A DNA stretch of 6,093 nt from JAPLGD01 sp041302745 (lineage in GTDB: Bacteria; Bipolaricaulota; Bipolaricaulia; UBA7950; UBA9294): the NCBI GenBank assembly GCA_041302745.1, contig JBFYQP010000160.1, positions 1 to 6,093 of the forward strand, in the 5' to 3' direction. Made by a program: the position numbers and the translations under genes. The notes under the pieces were generated by a model. The model was not told where the DNA came from, searched no databases, and worked only from the letters and a program-made list of their open reading frames with translations. Of the stretch, positions 1-6,093 are shown piece after piece (position 1 is the stretch's first letter; every line of letters begins with the position of its first letter).

Positions 1-31
1 TCTGCGTGTACACCGACGGGTCGTAGGACGG

Positions 32-688
32 CTAGTCCACGGCAGCGCACGCGACGCCCCAGAGCCCGGGCTCGAGAGAGTACAGAGGGTCGACGGTGGG
101 GTTCTCCCGGCCGACGAAGAAGCGGACGCCCGCGAGATCCGCTCCGTGCAGGGCGAGGACGTTGGTGGCGGCGATCCCCGAGTGCGAGAAGGCGTAGAGG
201 CCGACGACGTCGTACGACACGGGTCCGCGCGCCGACTCGTGGAGCCTCTTGCCGTGGGCATCCGGTGCAACGCCCGTCGCGAACCGGATCACATCTCGCA
301 AAGCGGCGAGGCACTTAGGGCCGCCGTAGTCGAACGTCCCCGTGCTCGCGGCGCCCGTTCGCGGGTCGGTCGTGCCCGGCCACAGGTAGGTGATGTACAC
401 GGCGCCAAGGGCGTTCGGATCGAGCTCGAAGGCGAAACCCCTTCTCGGCGTGAAGAAGCCGGAGACGTTCACGACGACGGGGGCTCCGTCAGCGTAGCGC
501 GGAGTCCGCGGTTCCGAGACGTGTACGGCGATACGTCCGGCGGAGGAGTCGACGTACGTGATCCACGTGGTCGCAGGCGCGGCGCCCGTGGCTCCTGCCG
601 CGGAATCGACGGCCTCGCCTCCGGCGGCAAGGCACAGGGCAAAGAGCAGAAGCAGTCGGGAGAGGCGCCTCAACGTTGGGCAGATCAT
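32..688 (-). CDS. Exported alpha/beta-hydrolase-like protein, probably interrupted by an in-frame TAG
   Basis: As read, 218 residues ending in TAG at 34-32. The N-terminus is a signal peptide: Arg-rich start (RRLSR, residues 7-11), hydrophobic core LLLLFALCLAA (12-22), then an Ala/Gly-rich stretch; the Cys at 19 is preceded by Leu, so it is a poor lipobox and signal peptidase I export is likelier. The mature part begins with beta-strand-like segments (TWITYVD, RIAVHV, PVVVNVSGFF). YDVVGLYAFSHSGIAATNV (159-177) looks like strand beta5, the nucleophile elbow and the following helix, with Ser170 the probable nucleophile; the elbow reads S-H-S-G-I and not G-x-S-x-G. A catalytic His, and probably the acid, would lie after residue 218, so the product seems incomplete. 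Beyond the TAG the frame runs open to base 2 (P-S-Y-D-P-S-V-Y-T-Q), all ten codons ending in G or C, which suggests a premature stop or a sequencing error. Start ATG at 688-686 follows GAGAGGAGG. It is transcribed away from the kinase operon. Substrate unknown; the hydrolase fold is inferred from pattern only. Confidence 0.65.
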   Translation of the reverse strand: MICPTLRRLSRLLLLFALCLAAGGEAVDSAAGATGAAPATTWITYVDSSAGRIAVHVSEPRTPRYADGAPVVVNVSGFFTPRRGFAFELDPNALGAVYITYLWPGTTDPRTGAASTGTFDYGGPKCLAALRDVIRFATGVAPDAHGKRLHESARGPVSYDVVGLYAFSHSGIAATNVLALHGADLAGVRFFVGRENPTVDPLYSLEPGLWGVACAAVD

Positions 689-691
689 CGT

Positions 692-700
692 CCTCCTCTC
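692..700 (-). promoter_or_regulatory. Ribosome binding site of the hydrolase-like gene
   Basis: On the minus strand the bases just before the ATG at 688 read GAGAGGAGGACG. AGGAGG (697-692) leaves only a 3-nt spacer, while the overlapping GAGAGG (700-695) leaves 6 nt. Either pairing supports the ATG at 688 as the start, which also puts the Arg-rich, hydrophobic signal peptide at the very N-terminus. Confidence 0.55.
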
Positions 701-708
701 TCGCTGTG

Positions 709-815
709 CCGCGGGTGCCTCATCCTACGGTTCCGCGGGTTGGTAGGCCACAGGCAACGCCAAGGACCGCCGAGAACGCTCCCGCGATCCTCGGCAGGGT
801 TTGACGATCCCGCGG
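709..815. repeat. Three CCGCGG palindromes, two as the direct repeat CCGCGGGT
   Basis: CCGCGGGT occurs at 709-716 and 733-740, starts 24 bp apart, and CCGCGGTT at 810-817 sits in the spacer of the candidate -35/-10 promoter. Three copies of one six-base palindrome within about 110 bp is more than expected even at high G+C. The arrangement could be an operator set for a dimeric regulator, but no flanking consensus extends the match beyond about eight bases, so chance remains possible. Confidence 0.25.
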
Positions 816-829
816 TTCCCGTGTAGCCT
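801..829 (+). promoter_or_regulatory. Candidate sigma70-type promoter of the kinase-regulator operon
   Basis: TTGACG (801-806) matches the -35 consensus at five of six bases. After exactly 17 nt comes TAGCCT (824-829), which keeps the important first T, second A and last T of the -10 consensus but is otherwise poor. Transcription would begin near 836, giving a leader of roughly 42 nt before the GTG at 878 and leaving the upstream in-frame GTG at 833 outside the transcript. The call rests on consensus and spacing only. Confidence 0.4.
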
Positions 830-860
830 GGCGTGACCGGAGCGGAAGGGAGAGCGGGGC

Positions 861-868
861 GGAAGGGG
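861..868 (+). promoter_or_regulatory. Ribosome binding site that decides the kinase start
   Basis: The purine run GGAAGGGG lies 9 nt before the GTG at 878-880. The alternative in-frame GTG at 833-835 is preceded by TAGCCTGGC, which has no Shine-Dalgarno match and includes the in-frame stop TAG (824-826). This favours 878 as the true start. Confidence 0.5.
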
Positions 869-877
869 CTCGATCGC

Positions 878-3800
878 GTGAAGGTCAGGGCGGTGCTCGA
901 ACGCCGGCATACGGCGGTTCTGGTCGGCATTCTCGCCGTCATCACCCTTGCTGTGACGTACTCGACGATCGAAGCGCTCTACCAAGCCGCGCTCACTGAG
1001 GAACGGGCCCGGCTGACCGAGATGGCGCGCAGTCAGGCGAGGCTCATCGAGGCCGTCGCTCGCAACGAACTCGAAGCAGGCACGGATCTCTCGCGGGCGA
1101 CGGCGGCCACCGTCCGGCAGGTAGCCGTCGCTCACTCGCAGTACCAAAGCGTCGGGCGCACGGGGGAGTTCACCCTTGCGGCCCGCGAGGGCGACACGAT
1201 CCGCTTCCTCCTGAGCCATGCGTCTGCGGCCGTGTCGGCGTCGCCTTCGGAGATCCCGTGGGACTCGAACCTCGCGGAGCCGATGCGGCGGGCCCTGCGA
1301 CGGGAGTCGGGGACCATCATTGCGCTCGACTATCGCGGCCACACGGTGCTTGCCGCGTACGAGCCGGTGGATGTGCTCGATCTAGGAATCGTCGCCAAGA
1401 TCGACCTCTCCGAGGTGCAGGCGCCATTCCGACGCGCCGGACTCGTGGCTGCCGGCCCGGCATTGGGGGCGATCCTGCTGGGAGCGTGGGCGTTCACCCG
1501 ATTGTCGCGCCCGCTTCTGCGGCGAATGGAAGAGACGCAGGAGCGCTACGAGGATGTCGTCGAGACGATGGGCGACGGTCTTGCCGTGCAGGACGCGGAA
1601 GGCAGGATCACCTTCGTGAATGACCGCCTCTGCCAGATGCTCGGTCGCCGGCGCCGAGACGCCCTCGGGAGGCCCTTGACGGAGCTCTTCTCCGAGGAGT
1701 CCGTCGGGGCGCATCTCCGACAGATGGAGACGCTGCGCCCGGGGATGATCCGGAGCTACGAGTCCGTGCTGCGGCGCGAGGATGGGGCGCCGGTTCACGT
1801 CCTCGTGGCGCCGCGGCGGCTGCACAGCCGCATGCGCAAGTCTGCGGGGAGCGTTGTCGTCGTCTCGGAGATCACCGATCTCAAGGTCATGGAGGCGGCG
1901 CTTCGGCGGGAGAAGGAGCGCGCCCAACTCCACCTCGACGTCGTGGGCGTCATGGTCGTGGCTCTGGATTCCAGAGGTCGCATCGACCTCGTGAACCGCA
2001 GGGGGATCGAGGTGCTCGGATACGACTTTCCCAGCGACCTCGTCGGCCGTGACTGGTTCTCGACGTGCCTTCCCGAGGGTGCCCGTGCACAGACGCGTGC
2101 CGTGTTTGCGAAGCTGATGAGCGGCGACGCCGCCTCGGCCGCGAGCGCCGAGAACGCCGTGCTGCGCCGCGACGGAGACGCGCGGCTCATCCTGTGGCAC
2201 AACACGATCCTCCGCGATGAGGAGGGAAGGATCTGCGGGACCCTGAGCTCGGGCGAGGACATCACGGAGCTTCGCCGCCAGAGCGAGCGCCTGGCGCACC
2301 TGAACGCCGTCCTGCGAGCGATCCGAAACGTGAACCAGCTCATCACTCGGGAAACGGATCGCGGTCGACTGCTTGCGAGCGGGTGCCGAGAGCTTGTCGC
2401 CACGGAGGGCGTGCGCTACGCGTGGATCGTCGAGGTCGACTCGGAGGGGCGCCCCCTCCGAGTCGGCGAGGCCGGGGTCGGCGGGACGTTCGCGCTTCTG
2501 CGCGAACAGATGCTGCGAGGCGATCTCCCAGCCTGTTGCCGGCAGGTGCTGTCGCGCGGCGAAGCGTTCGTTCTGACGGAGCCGACCGAGGATTGCGCCG
2601 GATGCCCTGCAAGCGTCCGCTATGAAGATACGGCCGCTGTTGTCGTGCCCCTGCGTCACGAGGCCCGAGTCCACGGCGTGCTTGTCGTTGCGATCCCGGC
2701 GGCATGGGCTGCGGACGACGAGGAGCTGTCGCTCTTCCGCGAGGTCGCGGGGGACCTTGCGTTCGCCCTGCACGGCCTCGACACGGCCGAAGCGAGCCGC
2801 CGCGCCGAATCCGCCCTGGAGACGAGTGAAGTGCGATACCGATCGCTCTTCGAGAACGCAGTCCTCGGCATCTACCAGACGACGCCGGGCGGCCGAATCC
2901 TCGCCGCGAACCCGGCCTTGATCGAGATGCTCGGGTTTGACTCGTTCGAGGAGCTGGCCGAGCGCAACCTCGAGGAGGAGGGCTATGCGCCGGAGTACTC
3001 CCGCTCGGCGTTCAAAGAGCGTCTCGAGCGCGACGGCGTCATCCTGGGCAACGAAGCCGCATGGCATCGGGCCGACGGCGCACTCGTCCACGTTCGCGAG
3101 AACGCCGTCGCCGTGCGGGACGCGGAAGGACGGGTCCTGTACTACGAGGGGACGGTCGAGGACGTCTCGGCGCGATGGGAGGCCGAGCAGGCGAGGACCC
3201 AGCTCGAGGCGCAGCTTCGCCAGACCCAGAAGCTCGAATCGATCGGCACGTTGGCAAGCGGGATCGCCCACGAGATCAACAACCCGCTGACCGGGATCAT
3301 CAACTACGCGGAGCTGATCTCCGCTCGTGCCGACGAGGCGAAGATCCGCGAGTTCGCCTCCGAGATCGTGACCGAGGGGAACCGGGTGGCAAAGACGGTG
3401 CGCAGCCTGCTGTCGTTTGCGAGACAGGAGAAGGAGAGTCACAGTCCGGCGCGCATGGCCGACGTCGCGGAGGCGACCCTGTCGCTCATCGGCGCCGTCC
3501 TGCGCAAGGACCAGATCGAGGTGGTCGTCGACATCCCCGCGGACACCCCGCTGGTGCGCTGTCGCAGTCAGCAGATCGAGCAGGTTCTCATGAACCTGCT
3601 GACGAACGCGCGCGACGCCCTGAACGTTCGCTTCCCTGGGCACGATGAGCGGAAGCGGATCGAGATCCGCGCGAGGAGCGTCGTCCGTGACGGCGGCCTC
3701 TGGGTTCGCGTGACCGTGGAAGACGGCGGGATCGGGATTCCGCGCGCCATCCAGGACCGGATCTTCGACCCGTTCTTCACCACGAAGTCGCGAGACCAGG

Positions 3801-3955
3801 GAACGGGGCTCGGGCTCGCGATCAGCTACGGAATCATCCGGGATCACCGGGGAACGTTGACCGTGGAGAGCGAGGAGGGCGCGTTCACGCGCTTCACGAT
3901 CGAACTTCCGGCCTGCGACGGGGACGGGGCCGAGTCCGGCGGAGAGGGAGGCTAG
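878..3955 (+). CDS. Membrane sensor histidine kinase (Cache-like, PAS-PAS-GAF-PAS, HisKA-HATPase)
   Basis: 1025 residues from GTG 878; an in-frame GTG at 833 would add 15 residues but lacks a ribosome binding site. Order: TM helix about 12-31; extracytoplasmic Cache-like sensor about 35-187 (GRTGEF, DYRGHTVLAAYEPV, IVAKIDLSE are typical of such sensors); TM helix about 188-208; PAS about 222-335; PAS about 349-465; GAF about 475-640 with Cys553, Cys554, Cys573 and Cys576; PAS about 650-766; dimerisation/phosphoacceptor domain with H-box GIAHEINNPLTG, His798 the phosphorylation site and N802 at the +4 position linked to phosphatase activity; HATPase with N-box (N906, N910), G1 DGGIGIP from D949, F-box IFDPFFTTK 962-970 and G2 GTGLGL from 975. 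All catalytic boxes are intact, so it should autophosphorylate. The HEINNPL box resembles the NtrB-like class of kinases. No receiver domain of its own; the receiver protein begins 2 nt downstream and is the expected partner. The ligand is unknown. The C-terminal Gly/Glu-rich tail encodes the ribosome binding site of the next gene. Confidence 0.95.
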   Translation: MKVRAVLERRHTAVLVGILAVITLAVTYSTIEALYQAALTEERARLTEMARSQARLIEAVARNELEAGTDLSRATAATVRQVAVAHSQYQSVGRTGEFTLAAREGDTIRFLLSHASAAVSASPSEIPWDSNLAEPMRRALRRESGTIIALDYRGHTVLAAYEPVDVLDLGIVAKIDLSEVQAPFRRAGLVAAGPALGAILLGAWAFTRLSRPLLRRMEETQERYEDVVETMGDGLAVQDAEGRITFVNDRLCQMLGRRRRDALGRPLTELFSEESVGAHLRQMETLRPGMIRSYESVLRREDGAPVHVLVAPRRLHSRMRKSAGSVVVVSEITDLKVMEAALRREKERAQLHLDVVGVMVVALDSRGRIDLVNRRGIEVLGYDFPSDLVGRDWFSTCLPEGARAQTRAVFAKLMSGDAASAASAENAVLRRDGDARLILWHNTILRDEEGRICGTLSSGEDITELRRQSERLAHLNAVLRAIRNVNQLITRETDRGRLLASGCRELVATEGVRYAWIVEVDSEGRPLRVGEAGVGGTFALLREQMLRGDLPACCRQVLSRGEAFVLTEPTEDCAGCPASVRYEDTAAVVVPLRHEARVHGVLVVAIPAAWAADDEELSLFREVAGDLAFALHGLDTAEASRRAESALETSEVRYRSLFENAVLGIYQTTPGGRILAANPALIEMLGFDSFEELAERNLEEEGYAPEYSRSAFKERLERDGVILGNEAAWHRADGALVHVRENAVAVRDAEGRVLYYEGTVEDVSARWEAEQARTQLEAQLRQTQKLESIGTLASGIAHEINNPLTGIINYAELISARADEAKIREFASEIVTEGNRVAKTVRSLLSFARQEKESHSPARMADVAEATLSLIGAVLRKDQIEVVVDIPADTPLVRCRSQQIEQVLMNLLTNARDALNVRFPGHDERKRIEIRARSVVRDGGLWVRVTVEDGGIGIPRAIQDRIFDPFFTTKSRDQGTGLGLAISYGIIRDHRGTLTVESEEGAFTRFTIELPACDGDGAESGGEGG
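3947..3951 (+). promoter_or_regulatory. Ribosome binding site of the HD-GYP regulator inside the kinase 3' end
   Basis: GGAGG sits 6 nt before the ATG at 3958 within a longer purine run (3941-3951), and is read as the last Gly-Glu-Gly-Gly codons of the kinase. The kinase TAG (3953-3955) lies between site and start, an arrangement typical of translational coupling. Confidence 0.75.
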
Positions 3956-3957
3956 GG

Positions 3958-6093
3958 ATGGCGAAGGTCCTCATTGTCGACGACGAGCGGAGCATCCGGA
4001 CGACCCTCTCGGAGTTCGTCAAGGAGGACGGTCACGACGTCTGGACGGCGGAGAACGCGACCGATGGGCTGCGGCTCTTCTCGGAGGTCGCCCCCGACGT
4101 CGTCGTCACGGACATCGTCCTGCCGCGCGTCGACGGCATTACGCTTCTCCGGAAGATCCACGAGCAGAGTCCACAGACCCAGGTGGTTGTCATCACCGGC
4201 GAGCCGACCGTCGACACGGCGGCGGAGGCCGTGCGGCAGGGCGCGTTCGACTACCTTGCGAAGCCGATTACGGGGGGCGAGATTCGCGCGACCGTGGCGA
4301 GCGCCGTGCGGGTCAAGCATCTGGCCGACGACCGCCTTCGGTTGGAGGAGGAGAACCTTCGATACCGGTCTCACCTCGAGGAGGAGGTCACACGCACGAC
4401 GGGAGAGCTCCGGGCGAGCGAGGCGCGATACCGCGCCGTCGTCGAGCACGCCACGGAGGCGATCTTCATCGCTCAGGATGGCGCCATTCCATTCGCGAAC
4501 GCCGCCGCGACGACGATCTCTGGGTATTCGGCGGAGGAACTCCGAACGCGGCCGTTCGCCGAACTCCTTCACCCCGACGACAAGGTTGCTGTCCTCGATG
4601 GATACGCAAAGCAGCTCGAGGGGCGGGAGACCGGTGATTCCGACGAGCTTCGCGTCGTCCGGTCGGACGGGGCGGTCCGGTGGCTTCGCGTCCGCTCCGT
4701 CCTCATCGACTGGGAGGGGCGCCGCGCGTCGCTCAACGTCGCACGGGACGTCACGGAGCGCAAAGCCGCCGAGGACGGTGAGAGGCTGCGCAAGGAGCGG
4801 ACCCACATCGCGGACGCGACGCTTCTTCGATTGGCGATGCTCCCGTCGCTCGGCTCGGGGGACCTCGAAGCCACGCTGCGAACCATCGCGGAGACGGTGG
4901 CCGACACGATCGAAGTCGAGCGCGTCGAGGTGTGGCTCGTGGAGCGAGAGTCGGAGGAACCGAGGTGCGCGGAGCTCTTCGAACGCACTCCCCGGAGGCA
5001 CTCGAGCGGCCGCACGCCGTCTCTGACGACCCATCCGAAGTACTCGGCGGCCCTGAGCGCTGAGCGCTCGATCGTCGCATCCGATGCGCGCAACGACCCC
5101 CGCACGGCCGAGTTCAACGAAAGCCACTTCATCCCGCTCGGGATCGGGGCGTTGATCGATATGGCGGTTCGCGTGGGAGACAGGGTGGTGGGCACGTTCT
5201 CGGTCGAGCACGTCGGCCCGCCCCGCGCGTGGCCGGACGAGGCGGTCAGCTTCGTCAGCGGCGCGGCCGGACTCGTCGCCGTGGCGATCGAATCGGCTCG
5301 CCGCCGCAGTGCGGAGGAAGCGCTCGAGCGGAGCGAGGCGGAGTATCGCGCGCTGTTCGAGGACTCGCCCGTATCGCTGATGGTGGAAGACCTGTCTGGC
5401 CTGAAGCGCGCGTTCGATGACCTGAGGGCGCGGGGCGTCGTGGATCTGGAGTCGCACCTGCAGAACCACCCCGAGATGGTCGAGCAATTCCAGGGGTCGA
5501 TCCGCATCCTTGACGCCAACGAGGCTGCCATCCGTCTGCACGGCGCGGCATCGAAAGAGGAGATGCTCAGTCGGAAGTTGGGAAGCGTTCCCGCCGACGC
5601 GCTGCCGATTCTGAGGGACCGACTGCTTGCGATGTGGCGCGGGGAGCGGATGTTTGAGGCAACCGCGAGCGACGAAACCCTCGACGGACGGTCCATGTAC
5701 GTCGCCCTCCGCTGGAGCGTCCCCCCGGGCCAGCGGACCTCGCTGGAGCGTGTACTGCTGGCGAAGAGCGATATTACGTCGCTCGTCGAAGCACAGCGGA
5801 GCCTGCGCCACGCGCTGGACGGGGTCATTGAAGCGATCGGACGGGCGACCGAGTCGCGCGACCCGTACACGGCCGGCCACCAGAGACTCGTCACAGACCT
5901 CGCCGTTGCGATCGCAGGCGAGCTGGGACTCGAGACGAGGGTCATCGATGGGATTCGCGCCGCGGGACTCCTCCACGACGTCGGTAAACTAGCGATTCCG
6001 GCGGAGATCCTGAGCAAGCCAAGCGCCCTTTCTCGGATGGAGATGGAGTTGATGAAGGGGCACCCGGAGGCAGGGTACGAGATCCTGAAGACG
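3958..6093 (+). CDS. Response regulator with REC-PAS-GAF-PAS-HD-GYP, predicted cyclic-di-GMP phosphodiesterase (3' end outside window)
   Basis: 712 codons open to the window edge; no stop reached. Receiver about 1-118: acidic pocket Asp8/Asp9, phosphoacceptor Asp52, switch Thr80 and Lys102 followed by Pro, all present. A charged, probably coiled-coil linker (about 121-155) leads to a PAS domain (about 156-272), then a GAF domain (about 285-450; motifs RRHSSG, DARNDPRTAEF, PLGI, EHVGPPRAW), a second linker (ALERSEAEYRALFE) and an unusual PAS domain (about 460-612) with an extra helical segment about 478-512. HD-GYP starts near 618: His641 (YTAGH), His673-Asp674 and Lys677 in LLHDVGKLAIP, and His702 in the HPEAGYEIL segment. 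The later HH and GYP signatures would fall beyond the edge. HD-GYP enzymes hydrolyse cyclic di-GMP to pGpG or GMP, so activation should lower that messenger and affect motility, biofilm or similar traits. Simple RpfG-like regulators have only REC and HD-GYP; this one adds three sensor modules. It is co-transcribed with the kinase just upstream, its likely phosphodonor. Family call firm; activity inferred. Confidence 0.95.
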   Translation, partial: MAKVLIVDDERSIRTTLSEFVKEDGHDVWTAENATDGLRLFSEVAPDVVVTDIVLPRVDGITLLRKIHEQSPQTQVVVITGEPTVDTAAEAVRQGAFDYLAKPITGGEIRATVASAVRVKHLADDRLRLEEENLRYRSHLEEEVTRTTGELRASEARYRAVVEHATEAIFIAQDGAIPFANAAATTISGYSAEELRTRPFAELLHPDDKVAVLDGYAKQLEGRETGDSDELRVVRSDGAVRWLRVRSVLIDWEGRRASLNVARDVTERKAAEDGERLRKERTHIADATLLRLAMLPSLGSGDLEATLRTIAETVADTIEVERVEVWLVERESEEPRCAELFERTPRRHSSGRTPSLTTHPKYSAALSAERSIVASDARNDPRTAEFNESHFIPLGIGALIDMAVRVGDRVVGTFSVEHVGPPRAWPDEAVSFVSGAAGLVAVAIESARRRSAEEALERSEAEYRALFEDSPVSLMVEDLSGLKRAFDDLRARGVVDLESHLQNHPEMVEQFQGSIRILDANEAAIRLHGAASKEEMLSRKLGSVPADALPILRDRLLAMWRGERMFEATASDETLDGRSMYVALRWSVPPGQRTSLERVLLAKSDITSLVEAQRSLRHALDGVIEAIGRATESRDPYTAGHQRLVTDLAVAIAGELGLETRVIDGIRAAGLLHDVGKLAIPAEILSKPSALSRMEMELMKGHPEAGYEILKT

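Larger units (their letters stand above)
689..877. other. Divergent intergenic region between hydrolase-like gene and kinase operon
   Basis: No convincing gene lies here; the open frames crossing it are antisense or out-of-frame extensions of the neighbours. It holds the ribosome binding sites of both flanking genes, a plausible rightward promoter (801-829) and three CCGCGG palindromes (709-714, 733-738, 810-815). For the leftward gene the only -10-like hexamer I find is TAGGAT (727-722 on the minus strand) with no acceptable -35 at 16-18 nt, so its promoter is not identified. No terminator-like hairpin with a T-run is seen. Confidence 0.6.

Noticed and set aside
32..34. TAG as a recoded (readthrough or pyrrolysine) codon
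   Set aside because: TAG ends the kinase at 3953-3955 in a normal operon junction with a start 2 nt later, and no pyrrolysine-type genes are visible. A mutation or sequence error is simpler.
722..727. TAGGAT (minus strand) as -10 box for the hydrolase-like gene
   Set aside because: Four of six consensus matches, but no -35-like hexamer at 16-18 nt; the nearest TTGCCT is 24 nt away.
146..826. Plus-strand 226-codon frame opposite the hydrolase-like gene
   Set aside because: Antisense reading with Arg/Gly-rich composition; the minus-strand frame has a signal peptide, ribosome binding site and protein-like strand pattern, so it is the real one.
1382..3847. Very long minus-strand open frame (821 codons) opposite the kinase
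   Set aside because: Exactly antisense to a kinase with all catalytic boxes. Long antisense frames are common in G+C-rich genes because stop codons are rare there; its translation shows no recognisable domain and is rich in Arg, Asp and Leu as expected of a shadow.
3974..5026. Plus-strand 350-codon frame inside the regulator
   Set aside because: Out-of-frame reading of the regulator, extremely Arg/Ser-rich. The true frame starts at 3958 and runs to the edge.
5055..5069. Perfect palindrome GAGCGCT-G-AGCGCTC
   Set aside because: Lies within the GAF coding sequence and encodes LSAERSI, a normal GAF segment; a one-base centre cannot form a hairpin loop and no T-run follows.
3952..5976. Minus-strand open frame (674 codons) and an overlapping 482-codon one opposite the HD-GYP regulator
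   Set aside because: Antisense to continuous, clearly homologous receiver, PAS, GAF and HD-GYP sequence; no domain, no ribosome binding site that stands out, low-complexity Arg/Ser or Arg/Asp composition.

Overview
The window comes from a G+C-rich bacterium (about two-thirds G+C by eye, with codons overwhelmingly ending in G or C). A kinase with an extracytoplasmic sensor and a neighbouring HD-GYP protein, both built from stacked PAS and GAF modules, fit an environmental Gram-negative lineage such as Deltaproteobacteria, Acidobacteria, Planctomycetes or an uncultured relative. The sequence gives no firm taxonomic marker, so this is inference. No tRNA, rRNA, insertion sequence, CRISPR array or phage gene is visible.

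Layout. (1) 32-688, minus strand: an exported alpha/beta-hydrolase-like protein that stops at a TAG about 48 residues after its putative nucleophile serine. The same frame continues beyond that stop with strongly coding-like codons to the window edge, so the gene is probably interrupted. (2) 689-877: a divergent intergenic region with a plausible sigma70-type promoter for the rightward genes and three CCGCGG palindromes. (3) 878-3955, plus strand: a large membrane hybrid-sensor histidine kinase without a receiver domain (TM, Cache-like sensor, TM, PAS, PAS, Cys-containing GAF, PAS, HisKA, HATPase). (4) 3958 to the right edge, plus strand: a response regulator (receiver, PAS, GAF, PAS with an insertion, HD-GYP) cut by the window end inside the HD-GYP domain.

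How they work together. Genes 3 and 4 are separated by 2 nt and the ribosome binding site of the second lies in the last codons of the first, so they almost certainly form one operon and a cognate two-component pair. The inferred flow is: an external ligand at the Cache-like domain, and cytoplasmic cues at PAS/GAF modules, set autophosphorylation at His798; phosphate passes to Asp52 of the regulator; this, together with the regulator's own PAS/GAF inputs, tunes an HD-GYP cyclic-di-GMP phosphodiesterase. The output is therefore second-messenger turnover and not direct transcription control, as no DNA-binding domain is seen up to the edge. The hydrolase is divergent and no functional link to the signalling pair can be shown.

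The most notable points are the probable premature stop in the hydrolase gene, the kinase-coupled multi-sensor HD-GYP regulator, and the four-cysteine GAF domain. I do not see evidence of a wholly new system.
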